Of a DNA stretch of 64,000 bases, positions 17,803-25,773 are shown piece by piece. The translations under genes and the position numbers were made by a program. Under the pieces are notes generated by a model. That model saw only the letters and a program-made list of their open reading frames with translations, was not told the DNA's origin and searched no databases. The DNA lies in assembly GCF_008386585.1 (NCBI RefSeq), contig NZ_VUOB01000026.1, positions 1 to 64,000 of the forward strand, in the 5' to 3' direction. The stretch is from Solihabitans fulvus (lineage in GTDB: Bacteria > Actinomycetota > Actinomycetes > Mycobacteriales > Pseudonocardiaceae). How positions within the stretch are numbered: the stretch's first letter is position 1; each line of letters begins with the position of its first letter.

Positions 17803-18666
17803 TCAGCGTGGATCGAGGTCGGCGGCAACCTCCCTGATCAGGTTGGCGGATTCCTTGGCGCTCAGTGCCGCCTTCCGCAGATCATCGAAAGTCCTGGTGT
17901 ACTGGTCGACTTCCGCCGGGTCCTCCACCCACGACCCGCCGCCGAGGTGCTCGCGGTACACGGCCGTCGGGTCTTCTGGATCAGCGAACACCAACATGAT
18001 GAACGGTCCGCCGAGGGTCGCATAGGCCCCCGCCCCGAACGGCAGCACCTGGATGGTGATGTTGCGCCGCCTGCTCAGATCGTGCAGATGCTGAAGCTGT
18101 TCGACCATGATCTCCGGTCCACCGACCAAGCGGTGCAGCACAGCCTCGTCGATGATCGCGTGGACCTTGGGCGGGTCGTCGTCGTCCAGCCGACGCTGTC
18201 GCTTCTTGCGCGCCTCGATTGCCCGGTCGATGTTGATCTGAGACGGGAAGTGCGGCGCAGCCTTGTGCAAAGCCAGTGCGTAGTTCTCGGTTTGGAAAAA
18301 TCCCGGCACAAGTGAGATATCAACCCGCTGGATCAGCGCTGCATCTGATTCCAGTTCCGCGTAGGCACGGAATCGCTCCGTCAGCGCGTCCGCGAATCTC
18401 GACCAACTGCTCTTGTGGCGGGATTCCTTCCACACGGTGAGTGCGCGCGTGCGTTGTTCATCCGTCGCCAGGTAATAGCCGAGCAGCGCCTCCAGCTCGG
18501 CGAGCTTGACGCCGACGTCGCCGGTCTCCATGCGGCTGATCTTCGCCTGTGAGCACTGCAATCGTTCTGCCGCATCATATCCGGTCTTGTCCGCCGACTC
18601 GCGCAGCGTGCGCATCATCGTGCCCACTCGCCGCAGCCTGGTGCGAGTGCTTCGTTGCGGTGGCAT
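17803..18666 (-). CDS. XRE regulator with DUF5753 (Scr1-type)
   Basis: This 287-aa protein has an N-terminal XRE helix-turn-helix (about residues 18-70, MMRTLRESADKTGYDAAERLQCSQAKISRMETGD). The C-terminal DUF5753 domain is recognisable from VPGFFQTENYALAL, IDEAVLHRLVGGPEIM, ITIQVLPFGAGAY and ESANLIREVAADL. Proteins of this type pair with a small DUF397 protein and often regulate morphological development or antibiotic production. AGGAGG precedes the ATG. The DUF397 gene follows directly. A second regulator of the same domain type is transcribed divergently 140 bases away, so the two may share an operator region. Confidence 0.92.
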   Translation of the reverse strand: MPPQRSTRTRLRRVGTMMRTLRESADKTGYDAAERLQCSQAKISRMETGDVGVKLAELEALLGYYLATDEQRTRALTVWKESRHKSSWSRFADALTERFRAYAELESDAALIQRVDISLVPGFFQTENYALALHKAAPHFPSQINIDRAIEARKKRQRRLDDDDPPKVHAIIDEAVLHRLVGGPEIMVEQLQHLHDLSRRRNITIQVLPFGAGAYATLGGPFIMLVFADPEDPTAVYREHLGGGSWVEDPAEVDQYTRTFDDLRKAALSAKESANLIREVAADLDPR

Positions 18667-18806
18667 TCGCCGTCCTCCTGATATCGGAACGAGCGAACCC
18701 TACGCGAGCCGGTCCACAAGCGACTATCACTCAATAGGTGAATCGACGCACGGTCATTTGCGGTTTTAGTCTACGGTCGCTTCGTCAACACAAGGAAAGG
18801 CAGTCG

Positions 18807-19628
18807 ATGCGGCTCGAACACACCTACCAACAACGACAGTTCGGCCGCGCACTCCGAAAGCTCCGCGAACAGGCCCGCATCGACACCACCGAGGCCGCCG
18901 TCCGCATCAAGATCGACGTCGACAAGCTCAACCGCATCGAACGCGGCCAACCGCCGACGCACCACGAGCTCACCACCATCCTCGACGCCTACGGCCTGCT
19001 CTACGAGGACTGGCGGCCCTACATCCGCCAGCTCGACCACAACCGGCAGCGCGGCTGGTGGCGCGCCTACGGGCTCCCGCACAACCACTTCGCCGGCGTC
19101 GAGCACGACGCGATCCTGGTGTGCGAGTACCAACTCGGCCTCGTGCCGGAGCCACTCCAGACGGAGCCCTACGTCCGCGCGGTGCTGGCCGTCTCACGGC
19201 GACCGCACCACACGCTCGAACCGGCCATCCGGCTGCGTCGACAGCAGCGACTCACCGACTACAACCCGCGCCGCTACCACGTGGTCATCGACGAGGCCGC
19301 GCTCACGATCCCGTTGCCGGACAAGAGGATCATGCGCGAGCAGCTGCGACACATCCTCGCCATGGCGGCCCTGCCGCACATCACCGTCCAGGTCATGACC
19401 CGCGCCGCCGGGCCGCATCCCGGCCGCAGCGGCAGCTTCCAGATCCTGACCTTCCCCGAACCGGAAACCGATCCCCTGCTGCACGTTCGGCACGTCGGCG
19501 GGGAGAACTACGTCAACGCCAAGGATCTCACCGCGGCCGCGCAACATCTGTTCCGAGACCTCACCGCGCTCGCCCTCGGCCCGGACGAGTCACGGCAGTG
19601 GATCGAACGGCTGATCGCCCGGACCTGA
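18807..19628 (+). CDS. XRE regulator with DUF5753, no DUF397 partner
   Basis: This 273-aa protein has an N-terminal XRE domain (QFGRALRKLREQARIDTTEAA...KLNRIERGQ) and a DUF5753-type C-terminal domain (VPEPLQTEPYVRAVLA, VVIDEAALTIPLPDKRIMREQL, HITVQVMTRAAGPH). The ATG at 18807 is chosen because AAGGAAAGG lies seven bases upstream; 23 further codons upstream have no family similarity. It is divergent from the other regulator. Unlike that gene it has no DUF397 gene after it: the next gene is on the opposite strand and unrelated. Whether it responds to the neighbouring DUF397 protein is unknown. Confidence 0.9.
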   Translation: MRLEHTYQQRQFGRALRKLREQARIDTTEAAVRIKIDVDKLNRIERGQPPTHHELTTILDAYGLLYEDWRPYIRQLDHNRQRGWWRAYGLPHNHFAGVEHDAILVCEYQLGLVPEPLQTEPYVRAVLAVSRRPHHTLEPAIRLRRQQRLTDYNPRRYHVVIDEAALTIPLPDKRIMREQLRHILAMAALPHITVQVMTRAAGPHPGRSGSFQILTFPEPETDPLLHVRHVGGENYVNAKDLTAAAQHLFRDLTALALGPDESRQWIERLIART

Positions 19629-19653
19629 GGCGGCGCAACGCGGCAGAGCTTCG

Positions 19654-20460
19654 TCAGCCCTGCCGACCGAGCAGTCCGCCGACGTTGGTCTCCGGGTAGT
19701 TGTGGTAGACGATGTACGGCGGGTCCGCCGTGTGGTTCGCGGTCACCTGGTAGCGGACGCCGTCGACGCTGTTCTGGGGCGTCCGGTGGAACTGGCCGTT
19801 GCTGTTGAGATAGCCGTCCAACTGCTGCGTCCCAATCTGCGACCTGCTGTACGCCTGGTTCGCCGCCTGAAGTCGTTGCTCGGCCTGGTTGGCCGCGTTC
19901 CGCAACTGCCTCATTTCCGCCGGTGACGCGTTCCGGTTCTCGGCATCCCCGTACGCGCGCCGCGCGTCGGTGCGGGCCTGCGCCGCCGCCCTCGCCTCAC
20001 GATCCAGTCGCCGCCTGTTCTCCAACGCCTGCTGGTAGCCCTGCTGCGCGATCGACGCGGCGTTCGGCGCGAAGGTGTTCTGGTGGTACTGCTGGTTGAC
20101 GTTGGGGGTGAACTGGTTGTTCTGCACCCGGTGCTGCGGGGTCCCCGGCGGGAACGTGATCGGCGCGAGGCCCTGGTGCTTCTGCTGGTGCGGGTCCAGG
20201 TACACGTGGTAGTTGCCGTGCTGGCCCAGCGGGAGGCTGTCGGTCGGGTGGCCGGGCGGAATCTCGCCGCCGGCGCCCCCGTAGTGCTGTTGCGAGCCGC
20301 CGCCGTACTGCTGGCCGCCGTTCCCAGGGAAAAGGTGGTGCGTGGCACTGGTGGCGGTGTTGACGTGCGGAGTGGTCTGGTTGACGAAGTTGGGCACGGT
20401 CTGCGCCGCGCCGCTCACGCTGTGCGTGGGCCGTGCACCCGGACGGGGACGGGGAGGCAT
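19654..20460 (-). CDS. Gln/Asn/His-rich hypothetical protein
   Basis: I do not recognise this 268-aa protein. It has a Pro-rich N-terminus, a Gly/Gln/His-rich middle (GNGGQQYGGGSQQHYGGAGG), then a helical, Ala/Arg/Gln-rich stretch with coiled-coil-like periodicity (about 145-215, NRRRLDREARAAAQARTDAR) and a C-terminal part with several Tyr and Asn (YQVTANHTADPPYIVYHNYP). There is no signal peptide, membrane segment or metal motif. Codon use is normal for the region. The ATG has no strong ribosome-binding site. It converges with the XRE gene. It might be the C-terminal module of a secreted or polymorphic protein, but nothing proves this. Confidence 0.6.
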   Translation of the reverse strand: MPPRPRPGARPTHSVSGAAQTVPNFVNQTTPHVNTATSATHHLFPGNGGQQYGGGSQQHYGGAGGEIPPGHPTDSLPLGQHGNYHVYLDPHQQKHQGLAPITFPPGTPQHRVQNNQFTPNVNQQYHQNTFAPNAASIAQQGYQQALENRRRLDREARAAAQARTDARRAYGDAENRNASPAEMRQLRNAANQAEQRLQAANQAYSRSQIGTQQLDGYLNSNGQFHRTPQNSVDGVRYQVTANHTADPPYIVYHNYPETNVGGLLGRQG

Positions 20461-20575
20461 GGCGGCGCGGGCACCCTTCGTCGACTCGACAGGATCCGTC
20501 GTCCACCGGTCGGCCCGACGGACGCCGTGGACGAGAACGCTACCGAGTCGCGACTGGCATCACGCCAGTTCGGTG

Positions 20576-21697
20576 TCAGCCGAGCAGCTGCCACCAGCCG
20601 TCGACCGGCGGCGGCTCGTCCACGTCGATCCGCTCGCCCGGCCGGGGCACGGCGAGGGGCACGTCCAGCGCCTTCGCCTCCCGCCACAGGCGGTCGGCCG
20701 GCTCGGTCCACGCGTGCAGGGCCAGGTTGAACGTCGCCCAGTGCACCGGGATCAGCAGTCCGGCCCGCAGGTCAAGGTGCGTGGCGACGCCCTGCTCCGG
20801 GGTCATGTGGATGTCCGGCCAGTTCTGGTCGTACGCGCCGATCTGCACCAGCGCCGCGTCGAACGGCCCGTGCCGCTCGCCGATCTCGGCATAGCCGTCG
20901 AAATAGCCGGAGTCGCCCGTGTAGAACACCCGCCTGGTTGGGCCGGCGACCACCCAGGAGCTCCACAGCGTGCCGTCGCGCTTGAAGCCGCGCCCGGAGA
21001 AGTGCTGCGCGGCGGTGGAGGTGATCCGCAGCCCGGCGATCGCCGCGCTCTCCTCCCAGTCCAGCTCGACGATCCGCGCCGAGGGCACGCCCCAGCGCTG
21101 GAGGTGCGCGCCGACGCCGAGCGGCACCACGAACGGCACGGCCGTCGAGCGGGTCAGCTCGCGGATGGTGGGCAGGTCGAGGTGGTCGTAGTGGTCGTGC
21201 GAGATGATCACGGCGTCCAGATCGGGCAGCTCGTCCAGCCGGCACGGCGCGGGATGCAGTCGCCGGGGACCGACCACAGTGGACGGTGAGCACCGGTCGC
21301 TCCACACGGGATCGAACAGCACCCTGGCCCCGTCCAGCTCGACCAGTGTGGTCGCGTGTCCGAACCAGGTGATGTGCAGCCCGGTGTCCGTGTCCTGACC
21401 GATCTCGGGGCGCACCACCGGAATCGGGCCGGATGGGTGGCGGCGCTGCCCGCCGAACAGCAGCTCCCGCAGCATGCTGCGGGACTGGCCGGGCGACGGC
21501 GTGACGTGGGTGACCGCCCGGTTGCGGAAGGCCCCGTCGCGGAACTGCGGCGACCGGCGCACCCGATCGGCGCGCGCGCCGTCCGGTGTGGTCCCCAACG
21601 CGGCTCCCATCGCGGCCGGCACGCCCCACACCGCGCGGGCGAGCGCGGCGACGGCCGCGACGCCGAGTGTTCCGGTGACAATTCGACGAATGCGCAC
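20576..21697 (-). CDS. MBL-fold hydrolase, NAPE-PLD/UlaG-like
   Basis: This 373-aa protein has an N-terminal hydrophobic segment (VTGTLGVAAVAALARAVWG) that may anchor it to the membrane, followed by a metallo-beta-lactamase fold. The zinc motif is ISHDHYDHLDLPT (HxHxDH), with later ligands in FYTGDSGYFDGYAEIG and IPVHWATFNLALH. The sequence TWFGHATTLVELDG is typical of the N-acylphosphatidylethanolamine phospholipase D-like/UlaG-like branch, so a phosphodiester or lactone substrate is plausible. The start is GTG with weak support. It appears monocistronic. The exact substrate is not predictable. Confidence 0.88.
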   Translation of the reverse strand: MRIRRIVTGTLGVAAVAALARAVWGVPAAMGAALGTTPDGARADRVRRSPQFRDGAFRNRAVTHVTPSPGQSRSMLRELLFGGQRRHPSGPIPVVRPEIGQDTDTGLHITWFGHATTLVELDGARVLFDPVWSDRCSPSTVVGPRRLHPAPCRLDELPDLDAVIISHDHYDHLDLPTIRELTRSTAVPFVVPLGVGAHLQRWGVPSARIVELDWEESAAIAGLRITSTAAQHFSGRGFKRDGTLWSSWVVAGPTRRVFYTGDSGYFDGYAEIGERHGPFDAALVQIGAYDQNWPDIHMTPEQGVATHLDLRAGLLIPVHWATFNLALHAWTEPADRLWREAKALDVPLAVPRPGERIDVDEPPPVDGWWQLLG

Positions 21698-22224
21698 CTT
21701 CTCAGGATGTCACGCCGATCCTGAGTACCGCCTGAGGAAGGCGGCGCGGCGGCCGGATTCCCGAACTCGGCCGGTTCGGCGGTCGATTCGGTCATGAACG
21801 CTGCCTCGTTCGGGCGTCGATCCGAACCGCAGGCCGGTGGTCGAGGGAGAGCAGGTCGAGCTGCCCGTCCAGCTCGCGGCCGACCCGCTCGCGGATCTCC
21901 TGGTGGTCCCGGCCTGCCGCAGGCTGCGGCAGCACCGTCGGCCGCCCGGCAGCAGCTCGGCGGCCAGCAACAGGAGACCGAGCGCGGCGGCGACACCGCC
22001 CGCAGGACGCGGGCCGCGCGGCTTGACTGGGAGCGCCTACCCCGTCTCGCTCCGGTGCGGCGGCCGTCGTGTCAGCCTGTCGGAAGGCGTGCATGTGGGG
22101 ACGGGACCCGTCACGTCGTGAGACTCGTGGCAGTTGTGGTTCTGAGCAGGGACAGCAGCAGGGGCGCCGTTGAGCATGGCTTCTCTCCGCGTAGCAGTGA
22201 GATAATGAGGTGATCTCAACGATT
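21698..22224. other. Gene-poor region upstream of IS remnant
   Basis: This 527-base region has several overlapping short frames on both strands, but none combines a ribosome-binding site, a normal start and consistent GC3 bias. A leftward frame around 21970-22010 would read a hydrophobic stretch (VAAALGLLLLAAELLPGG), yet it has no ATG/GTG start after its upstream stop and runs into low-quality sequence. It may be the remains of a small membrane protein gene. I see no hairpin or RNA gene. Confidence 0.4.
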
Positions 22225-22440
22225 TCAGGTCAGTCGTCCATGTTCGAAATGGGTCAGCACCAGTGCTGCTTTGACGATGTCGCCGGTCTTGCGTGGGCTG
22301 GCGGTGATGTGTCGCAGGGCGCGCCACCGTCCGGTGAGCACGGCGAACCCACGTTCGCCCAGGCACCGCAGGCCGCGTAGAAGCGCGTTGTAGGTGCGGT
22401 TGTCCACGTCGAGCACCTGGTCGCCGGCCCCCGCTTCCGC
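22225..22440 (-). pseudogene. IS5-like transposase C-terminal remnant
   Basis: A leftward frame ends here with DVDNRTYNALLRGLRCLGERG, then FAVLTGRWRALRHITASP and GDIVKAALVLTHFEH. This matches the C-terminal end of IS5-superfamily DDE transposases of actinomycetes. The N-terminal and central parts with the first catalytic Asp residues are missing: upstream of about 22440 the frame loses similarity. It is a decayed end of an insertion sequence. A second remnant of the same transposase end lies at 23871-23944 in the same orientation, on the other side of the lower-GC gene. Confidence 0.75.
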
Positions 22441-22638
22441 AGAGCAACTTCGACTGCACTTTCGAGTCTGCCAGTTCCCCGAATAGTGTGACCGAAGCGA
22501 ATCATTCGATACATCAAGTGCACACCGCAGGGCGTCCCACGCAGGGGCCTGCCCAATCGGCGTAACTTGCTCCTCGCAAGTGTGACCGATGATTGCACGA
22601 CATACACTTCCACGCAATGAGCCGTAAAATCAACGGTC

Positions 22639-23721
22639 ATGCGTAATAAATATGTGCGCGCCCTGACCTGCCTGACACTGGTCATGGCGTCAATCTTCCT
22701 CTGGCAGACACAAGCAGACGCCAAAACTTCAGCTTCACTACCGCCGATGGCGTACTTTCACCTCTACTACACGTACAATTGCGACCCCGTTTGCAGATAC
22801 ATAGATTTCGACGGGAGAACGTATTTCAAGGACAGAGGTGCCGGCAAATCGAAAGGTTACGTGGTCGAGGGGCACGCTAAGGCAATATGCTATCAGGCTG
22901 ACTATGAAATCTGGCTGAGCGGAAAACTGGACAACGGCAAATACTGGTGGCCGGAACCATGGCGCAAGAAAGCGGATTATGCATGCAGGAAGGTGCGAGA
23001 CGGGAAGGATTTCGCATACGAGGGCACCTGGGATGAGCACGACGCACAAGTTCTGGTAAAGATCTGCCTCAATCCAACAATCGGTAAAAGGGAGTGCGTC
23101 CAGGCAGACCTGGTGCCGGCATCTCCTTTGCCTGAACAGGAGACCATTCCGTCCGAGACGAAACTCCCCACCGGGAAGTTTCTGATCGAAGGACTGTCCC
23201 TCGATAGCAGCATAGGACGACCTACAGGCGCGTGCGCCCGAGCCAAAGAGCAGACCGAGACGATCCCCCTCCTTGAAATACAAGGCCACCCACTAACTAC
23301 CGGGGGATGCAACAAGAATGACCCGAATCAGGTGTGGTCGTATGATCCGCAGAGTCGTAAGCTGAGTGTCAACATCAACGGACAACAGCAATGTGCCGTG
23401 GGGATAGATCGAGAGATTGAGGCCCTTCTGTACGTCAGCACCTGCTCACTCCCGTCCGACAGTGGCACCAAGCGAGCGATAGCTACTTGGCGAGGCAACA
23501 ACCTGTCCAACTTCTGGACCCACGAGGGATATCCCGAACAGTACACGATTGGCAACGATTCCATCACACCTTTCCTTTGGGCCATCAATCCCTCGGAAGG
23601 TTTCTATGATCGCACCTGCCCGCATCTTGGAGGCCTGGTCGCCGCATATTCCGAGATCAACGTGGAGAAAATCTGCCCCGGGGTCGTGAAGCCTTTTGTT
23701 CATATTCGCCCGGTGGCCTGA
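22639..23721 (+). CDS. Secreted Cys-rich hypothetical protein, lower GC
   Basis: I do not recognise this 360-aa protein. It has a signal peptide (residues 1-28, ALTCLTLVMASIFLWQTQADA) and about 14 cysteines, which suggests a disulfide-bonded extracellular protein. A segment near residues 225-275 (GGCNKNDPNQVWSYDPQSRKL...QQCAVGI) resembles a ricin-type beta-trefoil blade, with the QxW-like motif NQVWSY. The GC content and third-position bias are clearly lower than in neighbouring genes, with many A/T-ending codons, so it is probably acquired. It is flanked on both sides by IS remnants and ends at a strong terminator. No toxin or enzyme motif is evident. Confidence 0.72.
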   Translation: MRNKYVRALTCLTLVMASIFLWQTQADAKTSASLPPMAYFHLYYTYNCDPVCRYIDFDGRTYFKDRGAGKSKGYVVEGHAKAICYQADYEIWLSGKLDNGKYWWPEPWRKKADYACRKVRDGKDFAYEGTWDEHDAQVLVKICLNPTIGKRECVQADLVPASPLPEQETIPSETKLPTGKFLIEGLSLDSSIGRPTGACARAKEQTETIPLLEIQGHPLTTGGCNKNDPNQVWSYDPQSRKLSVNINGQQQCAVGIDREIEALLYVSTCSLPSDSGTKRAIATWRGNNLSNFWTHEGYPEQYTIGNDSITPFLWAINPSEGFYDRTCPHLGGLVAAYSEINVEKICPGVVKPFVHIRPVA

Positions 23722-23735
23722 ACCCGGCCGCCGAC

Positions 23736-23770
23736 CGATGTGGACCCGAGTGCGCCTCGGGTCCACATCG
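23736..23770 (+). terminator. Intrinsic terminator
   Basis: The arms 23736-23750 (CGATGTGGACCCGAG) and 23756-23770 form a perfect 15-bp stem with a 5-nt loop, 14 bases after the stop of the secreted protein gene. Confidence 0.85.
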
Positions 23771-23870
23771 CATATCGCGAAGTCAGTACTACTTCTGGAC
23801 TGGGGTCCGGAAACGTCATTGAAGCTTTCCAGGTAACCCTTTGTGGCGCTGGGTGATCGACTGTTGTTGG

Positions 23871-23944
23871 TCAGGTGGTGCCGCCGTGTTCGTGGTGGAG
23901 CAGGACCAGGGCTGCGACGACGATGTCGCCGAGGCGTCAGGGGC
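23871..23944 (-). pseudogene. IS5-like transposase C-terminal scrap
   Basis: Read leftward, this short piece encodes RLGDIVVAALVLLHHEHGGT followed by Thr and a TGA. This is the extreme C-terminus of an IS5-superfamily transposase and resembles the end of the remnant at 22225-22440 (GDIVKAALVLTHFEH). Nothing else of that transposase remains. It is joined directly to an IS21-type N-terminal fragment in a different frame. Confidence 0.65.
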
Positions 23945-24040
23945 AGCCGCGATACCCAGCTTGCGGACGATCGCTCTGATCGGCATGCCCTCAGCCCGGT
24001 GCAACCGGCGGATCTCCGCCCAGTCCTCCACGTTGATCAC
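23945..24040 (-). pseudogene. IS21-family IstA N-terminal fragment
   Basis: From a GTG at 24040 the leftward frame reads INVEDWAEIRRLHRAEGMPI followed by RAIVRKLGI. This is the N-terminal helix-turn-helix start of IS21-type IstA transposases. Similarity stops after about 30 residues, where an IS5-like scrap begins. The whole DDE domain and IstB are missing. The fragment begins 10 bases from the left end of the IS1380 element, so several mobile elements have landed and decayed at this spot. Confidence 0.72.
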
Positions 24041-24050
24041 TCCCTACTGA

Positions 24051-24066
24051 GCCCGGATCCGCCGAT
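24051..24066 (+). repeat. Left terminal inverted repeat of IS1380 element
   Basis: The 16-nt sequence GCCCGGATCCGCCGAT pairs with the complement of 25712-25727 with one mismatch. Confidence 0.8.
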
Positions 24067-24170
24067 TTGTTGTGCGTGAACTGCGGAAATGAGGACGCGG
24101 GTGCCGTCTGAGCTGGGAAGATGTTCTTGCTGAGGGAACATCGGAGCCAGTTCGAGGAGACACCCGCGAG

Positions 24171-25568
24171 ATGCAACTATCCCATGCCGCCGCTGCGGTT
24201 GACGTGGCGTTCGATGATCCGAACCTGATCGCCGACGCCGGACTGGCGCCGGTGATCGCGTTGGCCGAGCAGATCGGGCTGCCCGAGTTGGTCACGCAGC
24301 ACGTGGCGATCAGCGGCGTGGCCAACAGCGCCGGGGCGAACCCGGCGGCGAAGGTGATGTCGCCGCTGGCCGGGATGATCGCCGGGGCAGACTCGACCAC
24401 CGACGTCGACCGGCTACGACACGCCGGCAACAGCGTGGTGTTCGACCAGATCCGCGCCCCGTCGACCTTGGGGACCTTCCTGCGGGTGTTCACCCATGGG
24501 CATGTGCAGCAGTTGAACGCGGTGCTGCGCAAGGCGTTGGTCGCCCTGGCCGACCGGACCCTGCTGTTACCCGGTGCGGACGAGGTGGTGTTCGTGGACC
24601 TGGACTCCACCCACCGACAGGTCTACGGCTACCAGAAACACGGGGCGGCGGTCGGCCGGCTCAAGGGCCGCAAGACCCCGCACCCTCTGATCGCGACCGC
24701 CTCGACCCCGATCGCCCGGCCCGTGATGGTGGCGATCCGGCTGCGCAAGGGCAAAACCGCCGACGTGCGCGGGGCGGCCCGGTTCCTGGCCGAAGCCTTG
24801 ACCACCGTCCGGGCGATCGCCCCGCACGCACGGATCATCGTGCGCGCGGACTCGAAGTTCTCCACCGCCGAGGTGGCCGCGACCGCGGCCCGTTACGGCG
24901 CGGACGTGTCGCTGACCACCGGCTCCAACCCGTCGATCACCGCCGCGATCGCGGCGGTCCCCGACACCGCCCGGACGCCGATCCACTACCCGAACGCCTT
25001 TGTGGACACCGAGACCGGTGAGCTGGTCTCCGACGCCGAGGTCGCGGAAATCCCGTACACGGCGTTCACCTCCCGCCCACGCCATCAGCACGTCCACGGC
25101 CGGTTGATCGTGCGACGGGTCAGACGCCGCAACCCGAAGGCCGCTGCCGGGCAGCAAGGACTGTTCGATGTCTGGCGCTATCACGCCGTGTTCGTCACCA
25201 GCCGGGTCGAGATGCTGCAAGCGGAGTCCTTCCACCGCGATCACGCGATCGTCGAGCAGGTCATCGCGGACGCGGCGGCCAGCGCGCTGGCGCACCTGCC
25301 ATGCGGCTCGTTCACCGCGAACGCCCCGTGGGCGGTGCTGTGGGCGATCGCGCACAACCTCACCCGTGCCGCCGGCGTGCTGGCCGGTGTGTTCCACGCC
25401 CGCGCCACCACCGCGACCATCCGCGCCCACCTGATCACCGTGCCGGCCCGGCTGGCCCGCTCCGCCCGCCGGCTCACCCTGCACCTACCGGAGTCCTGGC
25501 CCTGGCGACCGGCCTGGCAGGCCCCGCACGCCGCAGTCTGCCGACCACCGCGACAGCGCGCGGCCTGA
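24171..25568 (+). CDS. IS1380-family transposase
   Basis: This 465-aa DDE transposase is full length for the family. Likely catalytic regions are VVFVDLDSTHRQVYGYQKHG (first Asp near residue 143), ARIIVRADSKFSTAEVAATA (second Asp near residue 223) and the late DHAIVEQVIADAAASALAHL with its acidic residues. The C-terminal part (NAPWAVLWAIAHNLTRAAGV) is the helix found at the end of IS1380 transposases. The start lies 104 bases inside the left inverted repeat and the stop 144 bases before the right one. There is no frameshift, so the element may still be active. Codon use matches the host group. Confidence 0.95.
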   Translation: MQLSHAAAAVDVAFDDPNLIADAGLAPVIALAEQIGLPELVTQHVAISGVANSAGANPAAKVMSPLAGMIAGADSTTDVDRLRHAGNSVVFDQIRAPSTLGTFLRVFTHGHVQQLNAVLRKALVALADRTLLLPGADEVVFVDLDSTHRQVYGYQKHGAAVGRLKGRKTPHPLIATASTPIARPVMVAIRLRKGKTADVRGAARFLAEALTTVRAIAPHARIIVRADSKFSTAEVAATAARYGADVSLTTGSNPSITAAIAAVPDTARTPIHYPNAFVDTETGELVSDAEVAEIPYTAFTSRPRHQHVHGRLIVRRVRRRNPKAAAGQQGLFDVWRYHAVFVTSRVEMLQAESFHRDHAIVEQVIADAAASALAHLPCGSFTANAPWAVLWAIAHNLTRAAGVLAGVFHARATTATIRAHLITVPARLARSARRLTLHLPESWPWRPAWQAPHAAVCRPPRQRAA

Positions 25569-25711
25569 CCTGCCCACCGCCCGCCCAGAGGGTTCGACCG
25601 GAGACACCACGTGGACAAGCCGGCGCGGAGGCCGGCGGGTAGCGCACGCCCATGAATCGTCGAGCTCGACCAAAGATCAACAAGTCACTGGGAAATGATC
25701 AACCCAATTCG

Positions 25712-25727
25712 ATCGGTGGATCCGGGC
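25712..25727 (-). repeat. Right terminal inverted repeat of IS1380 element
   Basis: The complement of this 16-nt sequence is GCCCGGATCCACCGAT, which matches the left repeat with one mismatch. Confidence 0.8.
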
Positions 25728-25773
25728 TGAGTACACCAGGCTTGAGAGTTGGGGCGTCCATCTGGTCAACAAG

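Larger units (their letters stand above)
24051..25727 (+). mobile_element. Complete IS1380-family insertion sequence
   Basis: The element is 1,677 bp and bounded by terminal inverted repeats: 24051-24066 (GCCCGGATCCGCCGAT) and 25712-25727, whose complement is GCCCGGATCCACCGAT, 15 of 16 identical. It carries a single full-length transposase gene, 24171-25568. TGA flanks both outer ends directly; a full 4-bp target duplication, as is usual for the family, is not visible, so the ends may be off by a base or the flanks may have changed. It inserted next to an IstA fragment on the left and into the 5' part of a PIN-like gene on the right. Confidence 0.85.

Noticed and set aside
21208..22213. Several overlapping frames of 90-260 codons in 21.7-22.2 kb as genes
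   Set aside because: None has a ribosome-binding site with a proper start and consistent codon bias, and they contradict each other on both strands.
24037..25732. A full 4-bp target-site duplication around the IS1380 element
   Set aside because: Only TGA matches on both outer ends; the fourth base differs whichever way the ends are set. I report the inverted repeats but not a duplication.
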